NCBI RefSeq assembly: GCF_003058265.1
Contig: NZ_QBUK01000003.1
Location: 186,001 to 250,000, forward strand
Origin: Flagellimonas amoyensis
GTDB taxonomy: Bacteria; Bacteroidota; Bacteroidia; Flavobacteriales; Flavobacteriaceae
Length of the DNA: 64,000 bases
Reading direction: 5' to 3'
Of this stretch, positions 32,734 through 41,593 are shown in pieces (within the stretch, counting starts at the first letter, position 1; every line of letters starts with the position of its first letter). The notes under the pieces are model-generated. The model saw only the letters and a list, made by a program, of their open reading frames with translations, did no database searches and was not told the DNA's origin. The translations under genes were made by a program, and so were the position numbers.

Positions 32734-33153
32734 TTGAAAACGGTGGTTTTATATCTTTTTATGATTTCCGGGCTTTATACGTCGGCCCAGATGGAATGTA
32801 TCTTGGGTGTGGGAGGTCCCGACGGGGATACCATGGTCCAGGTTTTCCAATTGAATGAGGAACAACAGGAAAAGCTCAAAAGTTGGGCGGCCGAACTGAA
32901 AGTGCGGAACGATATTTTGAGGGAAAAGGCCGAATATTTGATGAAAAAGAACGAGAACAGTACCCCAGAGGTCTTGTTGGAAGTCTCCAAACAGTACAGG
33001 GACATCCAGGATAGCATGTTTCAGAACATACGGATGATGGACAAAAGGTTGTTGACCATTTTCAATGACAAGCAATACCAACGTTACTTGGGCTTCTGCA
33101 ACGAGCTTGCCTTGCGTCCTATCCATGTAAACAGGTCGATTGACGAAAAATAG
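32734..33153 (+). CDS. Small exported protein of unknown function
   Basis: A 139-residue protein starting at TTG (32734), which supplies the basic start of a signal peptide (MKTVVLYLFMISGLYTSAQ); the first ATG (32761) would truncate it. The mature part is mainly one long helical region rich in Glu, Lys and Gln (about 35-115), with the look of a helical hairpin protein such as a Spy-like or LTXXQ chaperone, although I do not see the LTxxQ motif. A near-consensus box TATCTTTC is at 32704-32711. The function is unknown. Confidence 0.65.
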   Translation: MKTVVLYLFMISGLYTSAQMECILGVGGPDGDTMVQVFQLNEEQQEKLKSWAAELKVRNDILREKAEYLMKKNENSTPEVLLEVSKQYRDIQDSMFQNIRMMDKRLLTIFNDKQYQRYLGFCNELALRPIHVNRSIDEK

Positions 33154-33184
33154 TCGAATAGCAGAAAACTTTTTTAAGAGTTTT

Positions 33185-33192
33185 TATTTTTG
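33185..33192 (+). promoter_or_regulatory. -7 promoter box for pyrD
   Basis: TATTTTTG fits TAnnTTTG and lies 16 bases before the pyrD ATG, giving a very short leader. Confidence 0.5.
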
Positions 33193-33208
33193 TCCAAACC
33201 AATTTTGA

Positions 33209-34249
33209 ATGTACAAAATCCTCATCCGACCGGTACTTTTTTTATTTGATGCAGAAACGGCCCACCACTTCACATTTGGGGCCATTGGGGTTTTTTCAAA
33301 ACTGGGCCTCAACCGGTTCTTCCGAAAATCATTTGTGCTGGACGACCCCAAGCTGGAGCGAGAGGTGTTTGGCGTAAAGTTCAAGAATCCAGTAGGTTTG
33401 GCGGCAGGTTTTGATAAGGATGCCAAACGGTACAACGAATTTTCGGATTTTGGTTTTGGATTTGTGGAAATCGGGACGGTGACCCCAAAGCCACAGGACG
33501 GGAACCCCAAAAAACGCTTGTTTCGTTTGTTGGCGGACAAGGCCATCATTAACAGGATGGGCTTTAACAACAAAGGAGTTTTTGAGGCTGTAGAGCAACT
33601 GAAGAAAAAACACCGCGTCATCATAGGTGGCAACATTGGTAAAAATAAGGTAACCCCCAACGAAGATGCCATCAAGGACTACCTGATCTGTTTCGAGGCA
33701 CTTTTTGAGCATGTAGATTATTTTGTGGTGAATGTGAGTTCGCCCAATACTCCCGGGCTACGTGAGCTCCAGGACAAAGCACCACTGACGGACCTTTTGA
33801 AAAAGCTGAAACGCCAGAACAGCAAGCAGGCCAAAAAACTGGTGCAGAAGGAGAAACCTATTTTGCTGAAGATTGCACCGGACCTTACCGATGACCAGCT
33901 TTTGGACATCATAGACATCGTCAGGGTTACCCAAATCGATGGGGTGATCGCAACCAACACGACCATCGAAAGAAAGGGATTGAAGTCCCATCTGATCTTA
34001 TCCGAAGAACAGGGCGGACTCAGCGGTAAACCTTTGCGAAACAGGAGCACCGAGGTCATTCGCTTTTTGTCCGAGAAGAGCAACAAGTCCTTCCCGATCA
34101 TTGGGGTGGGCGGTATCCATTCTCCTGAAGATGCTTTGGAAAAATTGGATGCAGGGGCCGATCTGGTACAATTGTACACCGGTTTCATTTATGAAGGCCC
34201 GGGTCTTGTCAAGAAAATCAACAAGGCCATTTTGGAGCGGACGACCTAA
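33209..34249 (+). CDS. pyrD: Dihydroorotate dehydrogenase (quinone), class 2
   Basis: A 346-residue FMN enzyme oxidising dihydroorotate to orotate in pyrimidine synthesis, passing electrons to quinone at the inner face of the membrane. The N-terminal helices (about 1-40) form the class 2 membrane-binding region; [24 protein letters not shown]..., [22 protein letters not shown] and the FMN-phosphate motif VGGI are all present. The Ser of NVSSPNT is the class 2 base. A TAnnTTTG box precedes the start. The LysE gene follows by 7 bases. Confidence 0.95.
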   Translation: MYKILIRPVLFLFDAETAHHFTFGAIGVFSKLGLNRFFRKSFVLDDPKLEREVFGVKFKNPVGLAAGFDKDAKRYNEFSDFGFGFVEIGTVTPKPQDGNPKKRLFRLLADKAIINRMGFNNKGVFEAVEQLKKKHRVIIGGNIGKNKVTPNEDAIKDYLICFEALFEHVDYFVVNVSSPNTPGLRELQDKAPLTDLLKKLKRQNSKQAKKLVQKEKPILLKIAPDLTDDQLLDIIDIVRVTQIDGVIATNTTIERKGLKSHLILSEEQGGLSGKPLRNRSTEVIRFLSEKSNKSFPIIGVGGIHSPEDALEKLDAGADLVQLYTGFIYEGPGLVKKINKAILERTT

Positions 34250-34256
34250 ATCCATC

Positions 34257-34913
34257 ATGCACAGCTTACTTCTATTTAGTGGAGAGATCATAAACTATCC
34301 CATTCTTATTGGGTTTGTGCTATCGGCCTCCGCATTGGCCATTTCCCCTGGGCCTGACAATATTTTTGTGCTCACACAAAGTATATCGAACGGGGTAAAG
34401 GCTGGTCTGGCCACCGTTTTTGGCTTGGTGGGCGGCTGTTTGGTACATACCACATTGTTGGCCTTCGGGGTTTCGGAGATCATTAAACAGAGCGATGCCC
34501 TCTTCTTTGGCATAAAGCTGTTTGGGGCACTCTACCTCTTCTATCTGGCCTATAAAGTGTACAAAAGTGATGGGAACATCCTTTTGGAGGGAAAAGCAGC
34601 GGGCAGAAGCTCAAAAAACCTGTTTTGGACGGGTTTCACGATGAATGTGCTCAACCCGAAAGTCACGATTTTCTTTTTGGCTTTCTTTCCCGGATTCCTG
34701 TTCAGTACGGAATTGGACCCTGTGCTACAGTTCTATGTGTTGGGTCTTCTGTTCATGCTGTCCGCCTTGCTCATTTTTGGGACCATAGCCCTGTTGGCAG
34801 GGAGTATTTCCAATTATTTGAAGAGCCATAACAAGATTGGACTGTACCTCAAATGGGTGCAGATCATCGTTTTTGTGGGCATAGCCGTTTACCTGCTGCT
34901 ATCTGATAAATAG
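34257..34913 (+). CDS. LysE/RhtB family exporter
   Basis: A 218-residue membrane protein with six hydrophobic helices and the family motif ASALAISPGPDNIFVLTQSISNG (quoted as SPGPDNIFVL and QSISNG, about 22-38), later FWTGFTMNVLNPKVTIFF. These exporters move amino acids such as lysine, homoserine or threonine out of the cell. I chose the ATG at 34257, where the helix start is sensible. It follows pyrD by 7 bases and precedes the HMG-CoA lyase by 20, so all three may be co-transcribed. Confidence 0.9.
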   Translation: MHSLLLFSGEIINYPILIGFVLSASALAISPGPDNIFVLTQSISNGVKAGLATVFGLVGGCLVHTTLLAFGVSEIIKQSDALFFGIKLFGALYLFYLAYKVYKSDGNILLEGKAAGRSSKNLFWTGFTMNVLNPKVTIFFLAFFPGFLFSTELDPVLQFYVLGLLFMLSALLIFGTIALLAGSISNYLKSHNKIGLYLKWVQIIVFVGIAVYLLLSDK

Positions 34914-34933
34914 TGCTATTTTTACGGGAGCCT

Positions 34934-35797
34934 ATGTCAAAGATCAAACTTATAGAATGTCCGCGGGACGCCATGCAGGGTATAAAGACCTTCATCCCCA
35001 CCAAGGAAAAGGTGAAGTATATCCAATCCTTGCTGGGTTGCGGTTTTGATACCATCGATTTTGGTAGTTTTGTGTCGCCCAAGGCCATTCCGCAGATGCA
35101 GGACACGGCCGAGGTATTGGCCCAGTTGGACCTGACGCGGACCAAAAGCAAGCTTTTGGCCATTGTGGCCAATGTTCGGGGAGCCGAGGATGCCTGTCAG
35201 CACGGTCCGATTGATTATTTGGGTTTTCCGTTCTCCATTTCCGAAAACTTTCAGATGCGGAACACGCACAAGACCATAGCACAGTCCGTGGAGACTTTGA
35301 AGGAAATCCTGGACCTTGCCCATACCCACAATAAAAAAGTGGTCACCTATATTTCCATGGGGTTCGGGAACCCCTATGGCGACCCTTGGGATGTGGAGAT
35401 CGTAGGGGAGTGGACCGAACGGTTGGCCGCCATGGGGACCAGCATTCTTTCCCTCTCGGATACCATTGGAAGTTCTACTCCCGATGTGATCGATTACCTC
35501 TTTTCCAATCTCATTCCCAAATATCCGGATATCGAATTTGGGGCGCATCTGCATACCACGCCTACCCAATGGCATGAGAAGGTGGACGCGGCATACAAAG
35601 CCGGGTGCCGCCGTTTTGATGGTGCGGTACAGGGGTTTGGGGGCTGTCCCATGGCCAAGGACGAGCTGACGGGGAACATGCCCACCGAAAAAATGTTGTC
35701 CTACTTTACCTCAGAAAAGGCCGATACCGGAGTGAACTGGATGGTTTTTGAAGCAGCCTATAACAAGGCTACGGAGCTGTTCTCGGTGTATCATTGA
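34934..35797 (+). CDS. Hydroxymethylglutaryl-CoA lyase
   Basis: A 287-residue TIM-barrel enzyme splitting HMG-CoA into acetyl-CoA and acetoacetate, the last step of leucine degradation. The N-terminal IECPRDAMQG (7-16) is the metal-binding start, HLHTTPTQW has the His pair of the metal site, and GGCPMAKDELTGN (about 238-250) holds the active-site cysteine of the loop. The start at 34934 gives MSKIKLIE; the frame is open upstream but overlaps the LysE end. Length matches bacterial lyases (about 285-300). Confidence 0.93.
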   Translation: MSKIKLIECPRDAMQGIKTFIPTKEKVKYIQSLLGCGFDTIDFGSFVSPKAIPQMQDTAEVLAQLDLTRTKSKLLAIVANVRGAEDACQHGPIDYLGFPFSISENFQMRNTHKTIAQSVETLKEILDLAHTHNKKVVTYISMGFGNPYGDPWDVEIVGEWTERLAAMGTSILSLSDTIGSSTPDVIDYLFSNLIPKYPDIEFGAHLHTTPTQWHEKVDAAYKAGCRRFDGAVQGFGGCPMAKDELTGNMPTEKMLSYFTSEKADTGVNWMVFEAAYNKATELFSVYH

Positions 35798-35839
35798 TCA
35801 TACAACCTACTATTTGTATTTTTATTCAGTCTAAATCAA

Positions 35840-35847
35840 TATATTTG
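35840..35847 (+). promoter_or_regulatory. -7 promoter box upstream of the 35868 gene
   Basis: TATATTTG fits the consensus, with TTTG 23 bases upstream, and lies 20 bases before the ATG. Confidence 0.55.
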
Positions 35848-35867
35848 GACAGCTAATACATACCACA

Positions 35868-36365
35868 ATGACATACAATGGTCTGCTGGCCACTTTTCCC
35901 AAAGAAATCAGGTTGTTCATAGCCACTTTTGTGGTGATACTTTCCGTTGGGTTCTTTACGGGTTTACTGTTTATCAAAGAGACGGAATCCACCACTCCGG
36001 CCGGGATAGAGGAAAACTATTTGGGCAATGAGGATAATGAAGAGGCCACCGAGATGAAGTTCAAGAAAGGGGACAGGGAAATGCTCACCATTGTGCACAC
36101 CCATATCCTTTCCATGTCACTTATCTTTTTCTTGTTGGGCGGGTTGGTCTGGATTTGCAAAGCACCCAAAAAGTGGAAACTTTTGTTGACCATAGAGCCT
36201 TTTCTTTCGGTCATTTTGACCTTCGGGGGAATCTACCTGATGTGGACAGGGATCAGTTGGTTCAAGTATGTGGTGATTTTTTCCGGGACATTGATGACCT
36301 TAAGCTTCACGGGAGCAGCCTGTTTGGTCCTTTGGCAATGTGCAAAACCACCAAAGGTGGAGTAG
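35868..36365 (+). CDS. Hypothetical membrane protein
   Basis: A 165-residue protein with four membrane helices (about 14-35, 75-98, 108-126, 130-152) and one soluble acidic loop (EENYLGNEDNEEATEMKF, about 45-62). The arrangement of His and hydrophobic residues in MLTIVHTHILSMSLIFFLLGG might bind a cofactor, but no family comes to mind. It has its own promoter box and converges with the DUF6686-like gene, 3 bases from its stop. Confidence 0.65.
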   Translation: MTYNGLLATFPKEIRLFIATFVVILSVGFFTGLLFIKETESTTPAGIEENYLGNEDNEEATEMKFKKGDREMLTIVHTHILSMSLIFFLLGGLVWICKAPKKWKLLLTIEPFLSVILTFGGIYLMWTGISWFKYVVIFSGTLMTLSFTGAACLVLWQCAKPPKVE

Positions 36366-36368
36366 GGG

Positions 36369-36719
36369 TCAGTTTTCTATAAATTGATAATCAATATCCT
36401 GATAATCCAATAGCTCAATTTTGGTCTTTTCATAAGAAAGTAGGTTCATGATTTCATGGACTTCTTCCCGGTTCACCAAAATGATGAAATGCTTTTTCCC
36501 CACGGAAATGGGAATCTTGCGCTGATGGGCCCAATTTTTCAAATGGCTTTCCCAATAGGCAATGTCCAATTGGCCAATGTATTCCTTCAAGGCCTCAAGT
36601 TCCCACTCATACAACTCATAGCAGAGGTTGTTGAAAATCAATTGGAACAGCTTGCTGTGGTTGCAAAAGGTCAGTATTCCATTTTTGGAACGGCTCAAAG
36701 TGTTCAAGGATCTGCACAT
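36369..36719 (-). CDS. DUF6686-like protein
   Basis: A 116-residue soluble protein from the ATG at 36719 (MCRSLNTLSRSKNGIL). Its composition and the core ILTFCNHSKLFQLIFNNLCYEL plus the end FIILVNREEVHEIMNLL resemble the Bacteroidota family DUF6686, assigned from memory. No catalytic motif is visible; two Cys/His pairs near the N terminus (MCRS, FCNHS) could bind metal. It is divergent from guaB with a 160-base intergenic region between the two starts. Confidence 0.65.
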   Translation of the reverse strand: MCRSLNTLSRSKNGILTFCNHSKLFQLIFNNLCYELYEWELEALKEYIGQLDIAYWESHLKNWAHQRKIPISVGKKHFIILVNREEVHEIMNLLSYEKTKIELLDYQDIDYQFIEN

Positions 36720-36847
36720 AAATTCTTCTCTTGGATCGTAAAGATAATAATTATTTATATTAAGTCTAAATAAGTATAATTTGATTGAATTTATGTTCCA
36801 AAAAAATGTCTGAGGCGGCAAGAGGGTGTATTCAATAAAAATAGTGG

Positions 36848-36855
36848 TATATTTG
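36848..36855 (+). promoter_or_regulatory. -7 promoter box for guaB
   Basis: TATATTTG fits the consensus 23 bases upstream of the guaB ATG. No clear TTTG is at the -33 position. Confidence 0.55.
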
Positions 36856-36878
36856 CACGCAATTAATCCGTAATTGCA

Positions 36879-38351
36879 ATGGAAGCCCACCTAAACAAAA
36901 TTGTTGGCGAAGGACTTACTTATGACGATGTCCTTCTTGTCCCCGCTTATTCCGAAGTACTTCCCAGAGAAGTCAATATCCAATCAAAATTCACCAGGAA
37001 CATCACCATCAATGTGCCCATTGTTTCCGCGGCCATGGACACGGTGACCGAATCACGTATGGCCATTGCGATGGCCAGGGAAGGTGGTATCGGCGTTCTT
37101 CATAAAAATATGACCATTGAGCAACAAGCGCTAAAGGTGAGAAAAGTAAAAAGGGCGGAAAGCGGTATGATCATGGATCCCGTGACCCTTCCTTTGGATT
37201 CCAAGGTGCGTGATGCCAAGGCCAGCATGAAGGAATTCAGCATTGGGGGGATTCCCATTGTGGATGCCGATAAAAAACTGATCGGGATCGTGACCAATCG
37301 CGATCTCCGCTTTGAAAAAGATAACGATCGTCCTATTTCAGAAGTGATGACCTCTGAAAATTTGGTGACCGTTGGCGAAGGAACTTCCTTGGAACAGGCC
37401 GAGGTTATTTTACAGGAAAATAAGATTGAAAAACTTCCGGTGGTGAACGACAACAATGAGTTGATCGGATTGATTACCTTTCGGGATATCACCAAACTCA
37501 CCCAAAAGCCGATCGCCAACAAGGACCAATATGGACGTTTGCGAGTGGCTGCCGCCATTGGCGTAACCGCAGATGCCGTGAAGAGGGCAGGCGCATTGGT
37601 GCAGGCCGGTGTGGATGCCATCATCATCGATACTGCACACGGGCACACCAAAGGTGTGGTCGGTATTTTGAAAGAAGTCAAGAAATCCTACCCCGAACTA
37701 GAGGTGGTCGTGGGCAACATAGCCACGGCAGAAGCCGCCAAATATTTGGTGGAAGCTGGTGCGGATGCAGTAAAAGTGGGTATTGGACCCGGTTCCATCT
37801 GTACCACCCGAGTGGTGGCCGGGGTTGGTTTTCCCCAATTTTCCGCTGTATTGGAAGTGGCCGCAGCCATAAAAGGCAGTGGCGTCCCTGTGATTGCCGA
37901 TGGGGGAATCCGCTACACGGGTGACATTCCCAAGGCGATTGCAGCCGGTGCGGACACTGTGATGCTAGGCTCGTTGTTGGCCGGTACCAAGGAATCCCCA
38001 GGGGAGACCATCATCTACGAAGGGCGTAAGTTCAAATCCTACAGGGGAATGGGTTCTGTGGAGGCCATGAAAGAGGGCAGCAAGGACCGTTATTTCCAAG
38101 ATGTGGAGGACGATATCAAGAAACTTGTGCCAGAAGGCATTGTGGGCCGTGTGCCCTATAAAGGTGACCTGTATGAAAGTATGCACCAATTTATAGGTGG
38201 CTTACGTGCCGGTATGGGCTATTGTGGTGCCAAGGATATTGCCACGTTAAAGGAAACGGGCCGCTTTGTGAAGATAACCTCCAGCGGTATCCACGAAAGC
38301 CATCCTCACGATGTGACCATCACGAAGGAAAGTCCGAACTACAGTCGATAA
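36879..38351 (+). CDS. guaB: Inosine-5'-monophosphate dehydrogenase
   Basis: A 490-residue cytoplasmic enzyme oxidising IMP to XMP with NAD, the committed step to GMP. The catalytic barrel has the start [16 protein letters not shown], two CBS domains lie at about 95-205 (e.g. [22 protein letters not shown]), and the catalytic loop [13 protein letters not shown] holds the active-site cysteine (about residue 307), with the later GYCGAKDI flap. The length is typical of bacterial forms (485-500). It is monocistronic with its own TAnnTTTG box. Confidence 0.97.
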   Translation: MEAHLNKIVGEGLTYDDVLLVPAYSEVLPREVNIQSKFTRNITINVPIVSAAMDTVTESRMAIAMAREGGIGVLHKNMTIEQQALKVRKVKRAESGMIMDPVTLPLDSKVRDAKASMKEFSIGGIPIVDADKKLIGIVTNRDLRFEKDNDRPISEVMTSENLVTVGEGTSLEQAEVILQENKIEKLPVVNDNNELIGLITFRDITKLTQKPIANKDQYGRLRVAAAIGVTADAVKRAGALVQAGVDAIIIDTAHGHTKGVVGILKEVKKSYPELEVVVGNIATAEAAKYLVEAGADAVKVGIGPGSICTTRVVAGVGFPQFSAVLEVAAAIKGSGVPVIADGGIRYTGDIPKAIAAGADTVMLGSLLAGTKESPGETIIYEGRKFKSYRGMGSVEAMKEGSKDRYFQDVEDDIKKLVPEGIVGRVPYKGDLYESMHQFIGGLRAGMGYCGAKDIATLKETGRFVKITSSGIHESHPHDVTITKESPNYSR

Positions 38352-38390
38352 ATAATAGGGTAAAGTGAAATGCTGGGAAAGGGGATATCC

Positions 38391-38906
38391 TTATTTCCCG
38401 GCATAGGTTTGCCAATCCTTGTCCTTGTAGATGTTGTCGCCAAAATAGCGGGCAATCTGCATGAAAGGCTCCACTTTTTGGTACCCGGGAACAGGGGAGA
38501 GCATATTTCGTTGTTCATCCAAGAACACCACGGTAGGATAGCTCAGTTTGCCCTGTAGCAGCGCTGCGGCCAACTCATGGTAGCCTTTTCGGCCCGAAGG
38601 AACAAACTTGAAGGTTTTTCCTTGGTACTCGATAGGGTCCTTACCCTCTGCATCCAATTTTACCATGTAGAAGTTGTCCTGCATGTATTTGGAGACTTCA
38701 GGATGCTGAAAAGTGTCCTTGTCCATTTTTTTGCACCATCCGCACCAATCGGTATATACATCGATGAATATCTTTTTGGGTTTGGCATCCGTCTGGGACA
38801 GCTGCACCGCCTCATCCCAAGAAATCCATTTGATGTCTTGAGCCTGTGCCTGAAAACCCATCAATAGGAAAAAAAACAAGCCGATTTGGGTAAAAGTAGC
38901 GCGCAT
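38391..38906 (-). CDS. Exported thioredoxin-like protein (DUF255-like)
   Basis: A 171-residue thioredoxin-fold protein. A signal peptide (about 1-22, ending FQAQA-Q) sends it to the periplasm. The active site WCGWCKKMD (about 51-59) is a CxxC motif typical of thioredoxin-like or DsbD-gamma domains (KKMDKDTF follows), and the end is polar. It probably keeps cysteines of envelope proteins reduced. It is convergent with guaB and followed upstream by the DUF3995 and lysA genes on the same strand. Confidence 0.88.
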   Translation of the reverse strand: MRATFTQIGLFFFLLMGFQAQAQDIKWISWDEAVQLSQTDAKPKKIFIDVYTDWCGWCKKMDKDTFQHPEVSKYMQDNFYMVKLDAEGKDPIEYQGKTFKFVPSGRKGYHELAAALLQGKLSYPTVVFLDEQRNMLSPVPGYQKVEPFMQIARYFGDNIYKDKDWQTYAGK

Positions 38907-38975
38907 AATATCTGTTTTCGGGACATAGGTCGCCCCATCCGTACAAAAATAACGAAAATTGTGCCAGAAAAGTAT

Positions 38976-39389
38976 TTAGCCCCAGAACTCCAGTATAAAG
39001 ATCAAAATGGAAACCACAAGAGCCAATGGAGAATAATATTTACCATCCATTTTGGCAAATCTGGTGCTTTTCAATTTTTTGAAAAAACCAAGGTATTTAA
39101 AATCGCCGATGGTACGAAGTAGAAAAATGGAACCGATGGCCAATGAAATATATGTTGATCCATTTAGAGCTAAATAAGCCACCATTTTGTTGAGATAAAT
39201 AACTGCAAAAAGGAATAGGGTCACCCCAACAAAAACAGTCCCGGCCTTTCCAGGTTTCATCAATAGGTTTCCTGATACATCGGTGGGCAGAACAGCTGTT
39301 GGGTTTTTTATTCCAAAAAATACCCAATAAAAATGGAGTCCTCCCAAAAACATGAATACCAGAAAAAGCAACAATGAAATAATCCCCAC
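38976..39389 (-). CDS. DUF3995 membrane protein
   Basis: A 137-residue protein with four membrane helices and the opening pattern LGGLHFYWVFFGIKNP (about 15-30), which is the signature of the DUF3995 family. The later part (FKYLGFFKKLKSTRFAKMDGKYYSPL) also fits. Function is unknown. Its start is 1 base past the stop of lysA (39391), so they are probably translated from one message. Confidence 0.85.
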   Translation of the reverse strand: MGIISLLLFLVFMFLGGLHFYWVFFGIKNPTAVLPTDVSGNLLMKPGKAGTVFVGVTLFLFAVIYLNKMVAYLALNGSTYISLAIGSIFLLRTIGDFKYLGFFKKLKSTRFAKMDGKYYSPLALVVSILIFILEFWG

Positions 39390-39390
39390 T

Positions 39391-40629
39391 TTACTTTACA
39401 GCTTCTTTCTTTGGGGCTTCAAACAGACTTTTGACATCCACTTGGTTTCGCACGATGTCATCAAACGTTTCCCGCTCCCTGATCAAATGCGCTTTTCCTT
39501 TGTACCAGAGTACTTCGGCGGGCCTGTATCTGGAATTGTAGTTGCTTGCCATGGTGAAGCAATAGGCGCCTGCATTTCTGAAACAGAGGATATCCCCTTC
39601 GGAAATCTCATTGATCCTGCGGTTGCTTCCGAAAGTATCGGTCTCACAGATGTAGCCCACCACGGAATAGTAACGTTCCCTACCCTTTGGGTTGGAAATA
39701 TTGACAATCTCGTGGCTAGATCCATAGAGCATGGGACGGATCAAGTGATTGAACCCTGAATCCACACTGGCAAAAACGGTGGACGTGGTCTGTTTGACCA
39801 CATTGACCTTGGCCAAGAAATAACCTGCCTCGCTGACCAAGAATTTACCGGGCTCAAAAGCCAAAGTAAGCTCACGACCATATTCGGTGCAGAATTCGTT
39901 GAACCTGGCAGAAAGTTTTTTGCCGAGTTCCTCAATATTGGTCTGGATGTCACCTTCTTTGTATGGTACCTTGAAGCCACTTCCAAAGTCGATGAATTCC
40001 AAGTCTTTGAAGTTTTTGGCCGTTTCGAAGAGTATTTCGGAGGCGTATAGGAACACATCGATGTCCAGGATATCGCTACCTGTGTGCATGTGGATTCCGT
40101 TGATGTTCATCTTGGTGAGTTCCACGATGCGCAGCAAGTGGGGTATCTGGTGTATACTGATCCCGAACTTGGAATCGATATGGCCAACAGAAATCTTTGA
40201 GTTGCCACCCGCCATCACGTGTGGGTTGATACGGATACAAACGGGAATATCGGGGTGTTTGCCGCCAAATTGCTCCAAAATGGAAAGGTTGTCGATATTC
40301 ACTTGAACGCCAAGTGTGGCAGCTGCTTCGATTTCTTCCAAAGAGACACCATTGGGCGTAAAGATGATGGATTCTGGCTTGAAACCTGCCATAAGGCCCA
40401 GTTTCACCTCTTGGATGGACACGGTGTCCAATCCACTGCCCAAATGGTTCATCAACCTTAGGATACTGATGTTGGAAAGAGCCTTTGCGGCATAGTTCAG
40501 CCTAAGGCTGGAAACACCTTCAAAAGCCTTGGTGAGCCTTTGGTATTGCGAAGCTATCTTGTCCGCATCATAAACATATAGGGGAGCACCAAATTGCTCT
40601 GTGAGTTTCAATAGATCCTTAGGGTTCAT
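39391..40629 (-). CDS. lysA: Diaminopimelate decarboxylase
   Basis: A 412-residue PLP enzyme making lysine from meso-diaminopimelate. The PLP lysine is in LRLNYAAKALSN (K48), and HMHTGSD, FIDFGSGFKVPYKEGD and AFEPGKFLVSEAG are the barrel and phosphate-binding signatures of fold III decarboxylases. The C-terminal domain contains the substrate-binding CETDTFGSNR motif (Cys donated across the dimer). A TAnnTTTG box is at 40651-40658. The DAP pathway is completed in the window by dapD (59911-60726). Confidence 0.96.
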   Translation of the reverse strand: MNPKDLLKLTEQFGAPLYVYDADKIASQYQRLTKAFEGVSSLRLNYAAKALSNISILRLMNHLGSGLDTVSIQEVKLGLMAGFKPESIIFTPNGVSLEEIEAAATLGVQVNIDNLSILEQFGGKHPDIPVCIRINPHVMAGGNSKISVGHIDSKFGISIHQIPHLLRIVELTKMNINGIHMHTGSDILDIDVFLYASEILFETAKNFKDLEFIDFGSGFKVPYKEGDIQTNIEELGKKLSARFNEFCTEYGRELTLAFEPGKFLVSEAGYFLAKVNVVKQTTSTVFASVDSGFNHLIRPMLYGSSHEIVNISNPKGRERYYSVVGYICETDTFGSNRRINEISEGDILCFRNAGAYCFTMASNYNSRYRPAEVLWYKGKAHLIRERETFDDIVRNQVDVKSLFEAPKKEAVK

Positions 40630-40650
40630 GCCGTATCAATATTTAACCGA

Positions 40651-40658
40651 CAAATCTA
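40651..40658 (-). promoter_or_regulatory. -7 promoter box for lysA
   Basis: TAGATTTG on the minus strand fits the consensus exactly, 22 bases before the ATG. Confidence 0.55.
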
Positions 40659-40836
40659 AAGTTTGTCTTTCGGTTTTACAAGAATAAAAGTATAATCCGA
40701 TGATTTTATAACAAAATGTTTTATATATCACATTTGAAATTTAGCCGGCTGTGGAAATCCCGCAAGCTGATGTAGGGGGATTCCAATGGATTTGCTGCTT
40801 TGGTCTGCACATCGTATTTTTAGGCAAACTCCCTAT

Positions 40837-41475
40837 ATGAAGCTACCTTTCTTTCCATTGCAGTCCGTTTTTTTTCCAGGTGAGACCGTGCCGCTCCATA
40901 TTTTTGAGGAACGGTACAAGGAGCTGATCCATGATTGCAGGAAGGAGGCCTTGACTTTTGGGATTCCTGTTTTTATCAACAATGCCATTACCTATGGTAC
41001 GGAAGTGCAGTTGGTCGAGGTGGTCAATACCTACGGATCGGGAGAAATGGACGTGGTCTGCGTGGCCCGCCAGGTGTTCAAGGTGCTCTCCTTCGAGAAT
41101 CAGTTGCAGGGCAAATTGTACGCCGGTGGGGAAGTGGAGTTTTTGGACATGGAGAACGATGCGGATGATGGGCTCAGGGAAGAGGTGATGCAGAAAGTGG
41201 AGGCCTTGTACGACCTGATGGATGTGCCATTTACCAAAACACCGCCCAAGCAGTTCAACAGTTATGCCCTTGCCCATAAAATGGGGCTTTCCTTTGAACA
41301 GGAATTTGAATTGCTGCAAATGACCAGCGAAAAGAATAGGTTGCTCTACATCAAGGCCCATTTGGAGACCACGGCCCATGTTTTGAGCGAGGTGAACCGC
41401 ACCAAGGCCACCATCGAAATGAACGGACATTTCAAGAATTTTGATCCGTTGGACTTCCCAGATTTCAAGATTTAG
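40837..41475 (+). CDS. Stand-alone LON substrate-binding domain protein
   Basis: A 212-residue protein (ATG at 40837) equal to the N-terminal LON domain only: KLPFFPLQSVFFPGETVPLHIFEERYKELI (quoted as FFPLQSVFFPG and HIFEERYKELI), then VARQVFKVLSFENQLQG. The AAA+ and serine protease domains of Lon are absent. Such proteins are widespread; they may act as adaptors or substrate receptors. The frame is open upstream to 40786, but the ATG at 40837 gives the family's usual start. It precedes sucC by about 118 bases. Confidence 0.85.
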   Translation: MKLPFFPLQSVFFPGETVPLHIFEERYKELIHDCRKEALTFGIPVFINNAITYGTEVQLVEVVNTYGSGEMDVVCVARQVFKVLSFENQLQGKLYAGGEVEFLDMENDADDGLREEVMQKVEALYDLMDVPFTKTPPKQFNSYALAHKMGLSFEQEFELLQMTSEKNRLLYIKAHLETTAHVLSEVNRTKATIEMNGHFKNFDPLDFPDFKI

Positions 41476-41493
41476 ATTCCCTGCTGAACAAAA

Positions 41494-41510
41494 CGTCCTT
41501 TTTAAGGACG
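41494..41510 (+). terminator. Possible weak terminator hairpin after the LON-domain gene
   Basis: CGTCCTT (41494-41500), loop TTT, AAGGACG (41504-41510) is a perfect 7-bp stem 19 bases after the stop, but no T-run follows directly, so it may be a transcript-stability hairpin instead. Confidence 0.4.
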
Positions 41511-41560
41511 GATATGGGCAATTATTCTTTTTTGCCCTTCTATTTGTCGATGCTGTTTTC

Positions 41561-41568
41561 TATTTTTG
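41561..41568 (+). promoter_or_regulatory. -7 promoter box for sucC
   Basis: TATTTTTG fits TAnnTTTG, 25 bases before the sucC ATG. Confidence 0.55.
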
Positions 41569-41593
41569 TAGGCAAACAAAAGTTAAATCGCAG

